Of a stretch of 7,928 nt of DNA, positions 1-6,432 are shown piece by piece. Numbering within the stretch: position 1 is the stretch's first letter; the number at the start of each line of letters is the position of its first letter. Under the pieces are notes generated by a model. That model was given only the letters and a program-made list of their open reading frames with translations. It was not told the DNA's origin and did no database searches. The position numbers and the translations under genes are program-made. This stretch comes from Akkermansia muciniphila (GTDB taxonomy: Bacteria; Pseudomonadota; Gammaproteobacteria; Burkholderiales; Burkholderiaceae_C). Location of the stretch: the NCBI GenBank assembly GCA_943327015.2, contig CALPVM020000098.1:1-7928 (forward strand). Reading direction: 5' to 3'.

Positions 1-1
1 C

Positions 2-1324
2 ACCACACAGGGCCCGGGTGAGCCAGTCCGTATCTTTGAAGCGCCTAGCGACTTTGCCGAAGCACAGTGGATGGTGGATGAAATGCGCCAATTGGTGCGT
101 GACGGTATGGAGCGTAAAGAAATTGCGGTGCTGTACCGTTCTAACGCGCAAAGTCGGGTGATTGAGAGTGCATTGTTTAACGCAGGCATGCCGTACCGGG
201 TGTATGGTGGCTTGCGCTTTTTTGAACGTGCCGAAATCAAACATGCACTAGCCTATTTGCGCTTGCTGGAAAACCCGAACGACGATACCAGTTTTATGCG
301 GGTGGTTAATTTTCCTGCGCGTGGCATTGGTGCGCGCAGCATTGAGCAGTTGCAGGATTTGGCCCGTGCCAGCGGCTGCTCCTTGCACCATGCGGTCAGT
401 GCGCTAGGGGGCCGTGCCGGTGCAATGATTGGCGGGTTTGTGGCCAAAATTGACGTGCTGCGTGAACAATCAACCGATATGCCGTTGCGCGAAATTGTGT
501 TGTTGATGTTGGAGCATAGTGGTTTGGTGGAGCACTACCGCTTGGAGCGCGAGGGTGCCGAGCGGATTGAGAACTTGCAGGAGTTGGTCAATGCAGCTGA
601 AAGTTTTGTGGCGCAGGAGGGCTTTAGCCAGAATAACGACGCGCCAGATTTGCAAGTGGTGGAGCCAGAGACTGGCGAAACCTTGTCACCATTGCAGGCG
701 TTCTTAACCCACGCTGCGCTGGAGGCAGGCGATAACATGGCTCAGGCCGGGCAGGATGCGATTCAGCTAATGACGGTGCATGCGGCCAAGGGCCTGGAGT
801 TTGATGGCGTGTTTATCTCCGGCTTGGAGGAGGGCTTGTTTCCGCACGAAAACGCCGCCAGCGAGCGTGCCGGTCTGGAAGAAGAGCGGCGTTTGATGTA
901 TGTGGCCATTACCCGTGCGCGCAAACGCTTGTATTTGAGTTATTCGCAAACCCGCATGTTGCACGGCCAAACCCGTTACAACCCGAAAAGCCGTTTTCTA
1001 GAAGAATTGCCCGAAGCATCGCTCAAATGGCTTACCCCCAAAAAACCAGCTTTCAATGCTGCGCCATCTTGGAGTGGTTCTTTTAACGCATCTCAACCAT
1101 CCAGTTTGGTTGGCGGTAGCACGTACAACCCGTCACCTGTAGCCCGCAAAGACCCTCCCGCCCATGGTTTGAAGGTGGGGCAGAAGGTGTTCCATAACAA
1201 GTTTGGCGAGGGCGCTGTGCTGGCACTGGAGGGCACTGGCGATGATGCCCGTGCCCACATTAACTTTCCACGCCACGGCGCCAAATGGTTGGCACTGAGT
1301 GTGGCCAAGCTCACGCCGGTTTAA
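2..1324 (+). CDS. uvrD: DNA helicase II UvrD, C-terminal part (5' end outside window)
   Basis: This is the C-terminal 440 residues of a superfamily 1A 3'-5' DNA helicase acting in nucleotide excision repair and mismatch repair; the full family protein is roughly 720-790 residues, so the Walker A half lies upstream. Reading is open from base 2, before the first in-frame ATG at 71, with no start signal there. Visible motifs in order: motif IV (IAVLYRSNAQSR), the 'YGGLRFFERAEIKHALAYLRL' region, motif V (MTVHAAKGLEFDGVFISGLEEGLFP, about bases 770-842), and motif VI (EEERRLMYVAITRARKRLYLSY, about 878-945) with its arginine finger. The last about 55 residues (VGQKVFHNKFGEGAVLALEG...) form the Tudor-like C-terminal domain that in UvrD/PcrA contacts RNA polymerase. 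The domain order and this tail argue for UvrD rather than Rep. The gene ends in TAA, 17 bases from the convergent phoX stop. No frameshift or missing motif is seen. Confidence 0.95.
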   Translation, partial: TTQGPGEPVRIFEAPSDFAEAQWMVDEMRQLVRDGMERKEIAVLYRSNAQSRVIESALFNAGMPYRVYGGLRFFERAEIKHALAYLRLLENPNDDTSFMRVVNFPARGIGARSIEQLQDLARASGCSLHHAVSALGGRAGAMIGGFVAKIDVLREQSTDMPLREIVLLMLEHSGLVEHYRLEREGAERIENLQELVNAAESFVAQEGFSQNNDAPDLQVVEPETGETLSPLQAFLTHAALEAGDNMAQAGQDAIQLMTVHAAKGLEFDGVFISGLEEGLFPHENAASERAGLEEERRLMYVAITRARKRLYLSYSQTRMLHGQTRYNPKSRFLEELPEASLKWLTPKKPAFNAAPSWSGSFNASQPSSLVGGSTYNPSPVARKDPPAHGLKVGQKVFHNKFGEGAVLALEGTGDDARAHINFPRHGAKWLALSVAKLTPV

Positions 1325-1338
1325 TCCGGTCTAAACCG
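1317..1338. terminator. Weak inverted repeat between convergent uvrD and phoX stops
   Basis: CGGTTT (1317-1322) and AAACCG (1333-1338) can pair as a 6-base stem with a 10-base loop, placed exactly across the uvrD stop and the 17-base gap to the phoX stop. The position suits a shared transcription end, but there is no T-tract on either side and the stem is short, so it may be chance. Confidence 0.2.
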
Positions 1339-1341
1339 TTA

Positions 1342-3552
1342 TCAGGTACCAATACGGCCACCGTCGGCCTTGGTGATCGCAATGGTGGCAGAACGTGGCC
1401 GCTTGCCCGGACCATAACCAGCATTGGCAGGCCATTGGCTCTCAAAATTATTAGGATTATTGACGTCAGACATTTTGGTGTTTTCACCAGGATGTTGAAT
1501 ATTTACAAAAATCGTTTTGCCGTCAGGTGTTTCGCACCAACCGGTAATTTCACAACCCTTTGGACCCACCAAAAAACGTTTCAGGGTGGTAGTGTTGGGT
1601 GCTTTGCCCACTTGGGTATTGACGATTTTTTCACTGCCATCAGCACGTGAGTAGCGCAATGTCTGGTTGCTGCCATCGCCGACTTTGCCAGGAATAGCGG
1701 CCAGCATCATGCAATTGGTTTGGTCTATGTAAGCGGCATCATCAGACTCAATCCAGCAGATACCAGTGTTGCTGCTAAAGTTCAGTCCATCGACTGAAGA
1801 AATATCGTTGTCATCGGTCAGGTTGGATAGATTGACTTTGCTCACATCTGCATCTGCCTGGGCACCAAACAGGTAAATGTCCCATTTAAAAGCCGTGTCA
1901 GTGGGTTTGGCTTCGGCCAGTCGAAGAATGTGACCATTCACGTTGCCTTTGTTTTCGGTTTTGCCTTTCATGTCTGTGTAATAGCGTGGATTTGCGGCAT
2001 CGACGCCAAACTCTCCATCGACGGTGCGGCGGCTGTTGTTGGTCAAGGTAAAGTAGACTTCACCATTGCGCGGGTTGACGCCGCCCCACTCTGGCCGGTC
2101 CATTTTGGTGGCATTGACGGCATCGGCTGCAAGCCGGGTAAAAATCATAACCTCGGCATTGTTGGTAAATTCAAAATCTGGGTTCGCTGCCACAATTGGA
2201 TTGTTCATGGAAAGTTCCAGCCATTCGCCAGTGCCGTCGTCTTTGAACTTGGCCACATATAAGGTGCCTTGGTCGAGGTATTTGTCACCCACGTTTAGAC
2301 GATTATTGCTGTGTGCATCTTTAGGATCCCACACTGCTTTTGAAACGAACTTGTACATGTACTCATTGCGCGAGTCATCACCCATATAGGCAACAATCGG
2401 CTTGCCTGCAACCGGCGTTGCAAAGCAACAGTTTTCGTGCGCAAAGCGACCCAAGGCGGTGCGCTTGCGCAGCGACAATTGCGGGTTGTAGGGGTCTACT
2501 TCCACAATGTAGCCGAAGGTATTCATCTCGTTGCGGTAGTCCTCCGTGGTACTGTTGCCTAAATCACTGTTGTTCCAGCGGGCAAAGCGGTCTTCGTTGC
2601 CAGCACTTTCCCAGCCATGGCGACTGGCTTCACCGGCTTTGCGGCCATAGCGCAGCAGGGCGGTGACTGACTTGTCTTTCTTGCCACGACGCTCGTCGTC
2701 TTGGGCGTCCCTGAAAAAATACTCACGCCAGTTTTCTTCACCTGAAACATAAGTATTCCAAGGGGTTTTGCCCGCGCCACAGTTATTAATGGTGCCGCGT
2801 GATTTTGTAGCCTTAGGGTCGAATTTGGTTACTAAATGTTCGCTGCCGCGTGCAGGTCCATGGATGCTGACTTCGGTCATCGGTGTTATGCGGCGGTTGT
2901 AATTGGAGCTTTGCAAATAGCTCCATTGCCCGCTTTTGTTTTGCACTTCCACCACGGAGATGCCATGAATCATCATCTCTTTGTCAGATTCAACAGCCGG
3001 CCGGGGCAGGCTGGCTTTGCCGCCATCGGTATGGATAAAAAAGGAAGTTAGTTTTTCGTCGGTGGTGGCTTCGTGATTCATGGCAATCACGCCGCGTTTA
3101 TCGCCATGGGTATCTGGTTTGCCACTTGCACTTAGTCCAAACCAGCCCATGCCATCGTGGTGATCGCCAGCGCGGTGCTCGAAATGTTGATCCGTGCCAT
3201 CGTTTTTAAATGCTGGGGTTTTCGCATTAAGGGGGTCACCTAGGGCATAGACAATGTTCACGTTGTAGCCTTCCGGAACCACAATGCTGTCTGCCAAACT
3301 CTTAGATACCGGTTTGAAGCCAAGCGCTTCAATAAACCCTGAAGTTGTTGGTTTGGCGGCCATTGCGGGGGATGCAATGCTCGCCAAACCCATTGTGCCC
3401 ATCACCCCAGCAAAAGCGGAACTGGCGCTGCCGAGCAATACACTACGCCGGCTCAGGCGTGCTTGCAACACATTGTCAAAGGTTGGATTGTTGCTGTTAT
3501 TCGAGTCTTCGTTGTTAAAAACGTCAGTGGGGCTCTGGGCTTTTTCTGTCAT
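1342..3552 (-). CDS. phoX: PhoX-family alkaline phosphatase (DUF839), Tat-exported
   Basis: This is a 736-residue phosphatase of the PhoX family, which hydrolyses phosphomonoesters in the periplasm using Fe3+ and Ca2+ cofactors; it is unrelated to PhoA. The N-terminus has a hydrophilic Asn/Asp-rich stretch, then NPTFDNVLQARLSRRSVLLG with the twin arginine at R35-R36, a hydrophobic run (about 38-62) and an AMA|A cleavage site near 65. The mature part shows family blocks: HDGMGWF (132-138), MNHE (158-161), NNC (C258, corresponding to the iron-ligand cysteine in characterised PhoX), GEEN (271-274), MGDD, and the C-terminal RFLVGPKGCEITG and FVNIQHPGE. Where I expect TCEEN this protein has SGEEN. 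The start at 3552 is chosen because the reading frame extends upstream only through a TTG at 3609 that is itself part of a likely -35 box; GAG lies about 10 bases before this ATG. It lies 92 bases downstream of a same-strand P-loop gene but has its own promoter. Full length, no sign of damage. Confidence 0.93.
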   Translation of the reverse strand: MTEKAQSPTDVFNNEDSNNSNNPTFDNVLQARLSRRSVLLGSASSAFAGVMGTMGLASIASPAMAAKPTTSGFIEALGFKPVSKSLADSIVVPEGYNVNIVYALGDPLNAKTPAFKNDGTDQHFEHRAGDHHDGMGWFGLSASGKPDTHGDKRGVIAMNHEATTDEKLTSFFIHTDGGKASLPRPAVESDKEMMIHGISVVEVQNKSGQWSYLQSSNYNRRITPMTEVSIHGPARGSEHLVTKFDPKATKSRGTINNCGAGKTPWNTYVSGEENWREYFFRDAQDDERRGKKDKSVTALLRYGRKAGEASRHGWESAGNEDRFARWNNSDLGNSTTEDYRNEMNTFGYIVEVDPYNPQLSLRKRTALGRFAHENCCFATPVAGKPIVAYMGDDSRNEYMYKFVSKAVWDPKDAHSNNRLNVGDKYLDQGTLYVAKFKDDGTGEWLELSMNNPIVAANPDFEFTNNAEVMIFTRLAADAVNATKMDRPEWGGVNPRNGEVYFTLTNNSRRTVDGEFGVDAANPRYYTDMKGKTENKGNVNGHILRLAEAKPTDTAFKWDIYLFGAQADADVSKVNLSNLTDDNDISSVDGLNFSSNTGICWIESDDAAYIDQTNCMMLAAIPGKVGDGSNQTLRYSRADGSEKIVNTQVGKAPNTTTLKRFLVGPKGCEITGWCETPDGKTIFVNIQHPGENTKMSDVNNPNNFESQWPANAGYGPGKRPRSATIAITKADGGRIGT

Positions 3553-3581
3553 GTTGGTCTCATTCTTTAGTAATTTGGAAA

Positions 3582-3609
3582 CCCATAGCATGCAGAAAAA
3601 CTGTGTCAA
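3582..3609 (-). promoter_or_regulatory. Candidate sigma70 promoter of phoX
   Basis: On the minus strand a perfect TTGACA (-35, 3604-3609) is followed after 16 bases by TATGGG (-10, 3582-3587), with TG in the extended -10 position directly before it. The predicted transcript would start near 3575, giving a leader of about 23 bases before the phoX ATG at 3552. The -10 is only a partial match, which fits an activator-assisted promoter. Confidence 0.55.
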
Positions 3610-3620
3610 AACGATGACAT
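3603..3620 (-). promoter_or_regulatory. Pho-box-like repeat overlapping the phoX -35
   Basis: Read on the minus strand, ATGTCAT (3614-3620) and TTGACAC (3603-3609) begin exactly 11 bases apart, the spacing of the PhoB Pho box (CTGTCAT, 4 bases, CTGTCAT). The first half matches 6 of 7 positions and the second about 4 of 7. It overlaps the -35, as PhoB sites do. The same bases also read as an inverted repeat, TGTCA-N6-TGACA, so a different dimeric regulator is possible. Confidence 0.4.
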
Positions 3621-3622
3621 AG

Positions 3623-3634
3623 TTAAGCGCTTAA
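3623..3634. repeat. Perfect 12-base palindrome TTAAGCGCTTAA upstream of phoX
   Basis: TTAAGCGCTTAA is a perfect 12-base palindrome lying in the 92-base gap between the P-loop gene and phoX, two bases upstream of the Pho-box-like repeat. The position suits an operator. It has no loop, so it is not a terminator hairpin. No known regulator is recognised from the sequence. Confidence 0.4.
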
Positions 3635-3644
3635 TACGCACCAA

Positions 3645-4235
3645 TCAAGTTAAAAGCGTAGCGGCAAACGCATTGATGCTGGTAATGTCGGGTGCGAGTT
3701 CAGTAAATTTCATACCTTCACGTACCAGTGTGGCACGCAGTCCGTGGTCAATTTTGCGTGCATCGTCTTCGTCCTGAAAGCGACCGGAATGGACGTATTT
3801 GCGATCGCCACGCACAATCATGACGTTCACGTTGTTGTGTTGGCGGTACCACTTTAAAATATTTGAGCGTGTTTTTCCTACATCGCAAATGTTGTCTTCG
3901 TAATGCTCGTTGTAGTACAGCACTTGCGGTAGCGAGCATTCGGTCACAATAAACTGCACCTGTCCATCAATGATGTTGATCATTTCAAACTGGCGTTGGG
4001 CAATCGAATACTGGTTTTTAAGAGCCTCAAAATCTTGCTGCCATACTAAAGATTTGGCGTAATCCGGCACTGTCTCAACCGACTTTTGATGCATGTTGAG
4101 GTACAGCACAATAGCCGAAGAAAAAAGGGATTTATTGCTGCCCGGCCCACCAATGATATTGATAACCTTGGTAGGATACATCCGCATTTTGCTTTCTGGC
4201 AGATGGTTGCTCACAGTGGTGTAGCGCAAAGTCAT
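3645..4235 (-). CDS. Phage-type P-loop ATPase/kinase-like protein (AAA_28/NadR-like)
   Basis: A 196-residue soluble protein with one P-loop domain. After a 22-residue N-terminal extension comes a beta strand and Walker-A-like loop (VINIIGGPGSNKS, residues 24-36), in which Asn34 replaces the usual glycine before the lysine. Further blocks are ETVPDYAKSLVWQQDFEAL (54-72), a second strand QFIVTECSLP (94-103) where phage relatives usually have an Asp rather than Glu99, and an Arg-rich lid RGDRKYVHSGRFQDEDDARKID (142-163). From memory this block order resembles small AAA/NadR-like kinases of tailed phages; the substrate is unknown. The ATG at 4235 is supported by GAGGA 7 bases upstream. It is divergent from the macA operon and upstream of phoX on the same strand. 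The function is not established; a nucleotide or ribosyl kinase is only a guess. It may be a domesticated phage gene, but no other phage genes are visible. Confidence 0.75.
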   Translation of the reverse strand: MTLRYTTVSNHLPESKMRMYPTKVINIIGGPGSNKSLFSSAIVLYLNMHQKSVETVPDYAKSLVWQQDFEALKNQYSIAQRQFEMINIIDGQVQFIVTECSLPQVLYYNEHYEDNICDVGKTRSNILKWYRQHNNVNVMIVRGDRKYVHSGRFQDEDDARKIDHGLRATLVREGMKFTELAPDITSINAFAATLLT

Positions 4236-4242
4236 GGTCGGT

Positions 4243-4247
4243 TCCTC
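4243..4247 (-). promoter_or_regulatory. Ribosome binding site of the P-loop gene
   Basis: On the minus strand GAGGA lies 7 bases before the ATG at 4235. This selects the upstream ATG over the internal ones at residues 17 and 19 and so supports the 22-residue extension ahead of the P-loop strand. Confidence 0.6.
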
Positions 4248-4252
4248 AGGGT

Positions 4253-4280
4253 CTTATAGATGCTCACTTAAGTGTGCCAG
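4253..4280 (-). promoter_or_regulatory. Possible promoter of the P-loop gene
   Basis: Minus-strand CTGGCA (4275-4280) and TATAAG (4253-4258) are separated by 16 bases. The -10 matches 5 of 6 positions. The start point would fall near 4246, inside or next to the ribosome binding site, leaving a very short leader, so this assignment is tentative. A palindrome at 4262-4277 lies almost entirely within the spacer. Confidence 0.3.
4262..4277. repeat. Palindrome in the divergent P-loop gene/macA intergenic region
   Basis: CACTTAAGTG (4265-4274) is a perfect 10-base palindrome, extended to GCTCACTTAAGTGTGC with one mismatched pair. It sits midway in the 70 bases separating the divergent genes, the classical position for an operator controlling both. 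The regulator is not encoded in this window. Confidence 0.4.
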
Positions 4281-4305
4281 ATTTTGGCAGGCGGGTGTCT
4301 CTTCA

Positions 4306-5658
4306 ATGCGGTTTATGAAAAAAAGTCATCTCATTTTTGCGTCTTCGTTGCTTGTACTGGTGCTGGCAGGTACTTATGCCTATTGGAGCAACGGCACACC
4401 CAGCTTAGCGTACCGCACAGCCAAGCTGGAAGTGGGGTATTTGCAAGCCACCGTAGCCGCCACGGGTGCAGTGACGCCGGTAGCGCAAGTGTCTGTAGGT
4501 ACGCAGGTGAGTGGCCAGATTCGTGATGTGCTGGTGGACTTTAATTCGGAGGTCAAAGCCGGCCAATTGCTGGCGCAGATCGACCCCGAAACCTTTGAGT
4601 ACCGCGTGCGCTCTGCCCAAGCCGATCTGGATGCTGCACGTGCAGCCGTCATGACAGCGCAGGCTAATGTGTTAGCGGCACAAGCGCAAGTGTCGCGTGT
4701 GCAGGTCGATCTTGAAGAAGCCCGGCGCGACCATGCGCGCAAGACCAGTCTGGTTGCGCAAAACTTTATTGCAAAGAGCGAGGCAGACAAAGCTGCAGCT
4801 TTAGTAAATACCAATATCCAAGCCCACAAAGCAGTGCAGGCGCAGGTGTCTGTCGCGCAAGCGCAAGTCCAAACGGCCCAGGCTAATGTGGCGCAGCGCG
4901 AAGCGGCGTTGGCGCAGACACGCATTGATCTGGCCCGTACCCGCATTACCTCGCCGGTGAATGGTATCGTTATCAAGCGCACGATTGAACGCGGGCAAAC
5001 GGTGGCCAGCAGTTTGCAGGCACCAGAATTGTTTGTCATTGCTAAAAACCTGTCGGATATGCAGGTAGAAGCCAATATTGACGAGAGCGATGTAGGCCGA
5101 CTGCGCACCGGTCAAAAAGCTACATTCACCGTAGATGCTTTTCCCGGGCAAACGTTTGAAGGGCAAGTACGCCAAGTGCGCAAGGCTGCTATCAACGTTG
5201 CCAATGTGGTGACCTATGTGGCCGTGGTGGGGTTTGCCAATGCCCGTGGTAGTTTAATGCCGGGCATGACAGCCAACGTGCGGGTAGTTACCGACCAACG
5301 CGAGAATGTGCTTAAGGTTCCCAATGCGGCATTGCGTGTACGACTTGCAGGTTTAGAAGGTGCAAAAATAGCTGAAAAATCTAAGGGTCGCCAAAATGTG
5401 CCAACGCCGTTGGCTGCACGTTCGCCCGACCAAGGGCGTATTTATATGCTGGATGAACAAGGTAAGCCCCAAACAGTGCGGGTGCAATTGGGTATCAGTG
5501 ATGGAGCTAGTACCGAGCTGATGTTGCGTGAGGATAACCCCGATGCTAAGTTGCTTAAGGACGGCGCGTTAGTAGTTATCGGTGTGTCTAATAACGGGCA
5601 GGATAAATCTACTGGCGCAGCGCGGTCACCATCAGGCGACCCACGCCCTATGTTTTAA
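4306..5658 (+). CDS. macA: MacA-type periplasmic adaptor (HlyD/MFP family)
   Basis: A 450-residue membrane fusion protein that should link the inner-membrane ABC transporter encoded next to it with an outer-membrane TolC-type channel. Order of parts: a hydrophobic anchor (about residues 8-27) with no lipobox cysteine, so it is held by a transmembrane helix; first lipoyl half with VGTQVSGQIRDVLVDFNSEVKAGQLLAQID (64-93); a long Ala/Gln-rich alpha-helical hairpin (about 97-212); second lipoyl half (TRITSPVNGIVIKRTIERGQTV, 212-233); beta-barrel and membrane-proximal domains (about 250-435). The frame is open back to 4234, but that start would overlap the divergent gene; the ATG at 4306 (or 4315, three residues later) puts the anchor at the N-terminus. 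No strong Shine-Dalgarno is seen. An Ala/Lys-rich insertion near 349-375 and a polar tail (429-450) are the least conserved-looking parts. It ends 3 bases before the ATPase gene. The substrate is unknown: macrolides, lipids or peptides are possible. Confidence 0.9.
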   Translation: MRFMKKSHLIFASSLLVLVLAGTYAYWSNGTPSLAYRTAKLEVGYLQATVAATGAVTPVAQVSVGTQVSGQIRDVLVDFNSEVKAGQLLAQIDPETFEYRVRSAQADLDAARAAVMTAQANVLAAQAQVSRVQVDLEEARRDHARKTSLVAQNFIAKSEADKAAALVNTNIQAHKAVQAQVSVAQAQVQTAQANVAQREAALAQTRIDLARTRITSPVNGIVIKRTIERGQTVASSLQAPELFVIAKNLSDMQVEANIDESDVGRLRTGQKATFTVDAFPGQTFEGQVRQVRKAAINVANVVTYVAVVGFANARGSLMPGMTANVRVVTDQRENVLKVPNAALRVRLAGLEGAKIAEKSKGRQNVPTPLAARSPDQGRIYMLDEQGKPQTVRVQLGISDGASTELMLREDNPDAKLLKDGALVVIGVSNNGQDKSTGAARSPSGDPRPMF

Positions 5659-5661
5659 CCG

Positions 5662-6432
5662 ATGAAAGCAAACCCTACCTTGCTGATATCTGCGCACCAA
5701 TTAACCAAAACATACTCAATGGGTAATGCTGCGCAACGCAAAGCGGGCGCTGGGCAGCAGGTGCAGGCTTTGCGCGGTGTGTCGCTGGATATTCTGGAAG
5801 GTGACTTTGTGGCCATTATGGGTGCATCGGGTTCCGGTAAATCCACGCTAATGAATATTTTAGGGTGTCTGGATTTGCCGACACAAGGCACCTACTTGCT
5901 TGCAGGGGAAGCAGTGCAGAGTATGGACTCTGACAAACTGGCATCCGTTCGTAATCGCCTTATAGGGTTTGTATTTCAGCAGTTTAATTTGCTGCCCCGC
6001 GCCACAGCCCTGGAAAATGTGGAGTTGCCCATGGTGTATGCAGGAGTCGCTGCAGCGCAGCGCAAGAGCCGGGCACTACAAGCGCTGCAGCGGGTGGGTT
6101 TGGGAGAGCGCAGCATGCACACGCCGGCAGAATTGTCGGGTGGCCAGCAGCAGCGGGTTGCCATTGCCAGAGCATTGGTTAACCAGCCGCAACTGATATT
6201 GGCAGATGAGCCCACCGGGGCTTTGGATTCGCAAACGAGCCACGACATTATGGATTTGCTTAGCGGCTTGAACCGTCAGGGCTTAACGGTAGTAATGGTC
6301 ACGCACGAGGCAGACATTGCAGCCTGGGCGCGGCGCAAACTCGTGTTTAAAGACGGTGTTGTGCTGGAAGATGCCGAAAGTATGTCTTTGTCGGACTGGA
6401 AATGCAGAGCTAAAGTGGCGGTGGAGTTATGA
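5662..6432 (+). CDS. MacB-like ABC transporter ATP-binding protein (LolD/MacB class)
   Basis: A 256-residue ABC ATPase that should power the adjoining permease. It has Walker A GASGSGKST (54-62), Q-loop FVFQQFN (103-109), signature LSGGQQQR (158-165), Walker B LILADEP with catalytic Glu183, D-loop GALD (186-189) and H-loop His215, so it looks fully active. The sequence after the Q-loop (NLLPRATALENVELPMVYAG) is typical of the MacB/LolD/FtsE class. A short Gln/Ala/Gly-rich insertion (about 21-33) separates the first strand region from 'VQALRGVSL', longer than I expect for the class. It starts 3 bases after the macA stop with no clear Shine-Dalgarno, suggesting translational coupling, and its TGA overlaps the permease ATG (ATGA). 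In E. coli MacB this domain is fused to the membrane part; here it is a separate polypeptide, as in YknY of Bacillus. The C-terminal about 20 residues are unlike family consensus and may be a linker remnant. Confidence 0.93.
   Translation: MKANPTLLISAHQLTKTYSMGNAAQRKAGAGQQVQALRGVSLDILEGDFVAIMGASGSGKSTLMNILGCLDLPTQGTYLLAGEAVQSMDSDKLASVRNRLIGFVFQQFNLLPRATALENVELPMVYAGVAAAQRKSRALQALQRVGLGERSMHTPAELSGGQQQRVAIARALVNQPQLILADEPTGALDSQTSHDIMDLLSGLNRQGLTVVMVTHEADIAAWARRKLVFKDGVVLEDAESMSLSDWKCRAKVAVEL

Noticed and set aside
1930..2389. Open frames of about 110 residues on the plus strand, opposite phoX.
   Set aside because: They lie wholly within the conserved phosphatase gene, overlap each other in different frames, and show no family motifs or ribosome binding sites.
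3553..3609. Longer phoX start at the TTG (3609) or the ATG at 3591, adding up to 19 residues.
   Set aside because: The TTG is the first part of a perfect TTGACA -35 box, and the added residues fall upstream of the predicted transcript start. The protein from 3552 already has the family-typical pre-Tat region.
4234..4305. Longer start for the MacA-type gene at 4234, adding 24 residues.
   Set aside because: It would overlap the start codon of the divergent P-loop gene, lacks a ribosome binding site, and would place a polar Cys/Ser-rich stretch before the membrane anchor.
4380..5108. 242-residue open frame on the minus strand, opposite the MacA-type gene.
   Set aside because: Its Cys/Thr/Ala/Arg-rich composition is what results from reading the Gln/Ala-rich hairpin backwards. 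It has no recognisable domain, and the plus-strand gene explains the region.
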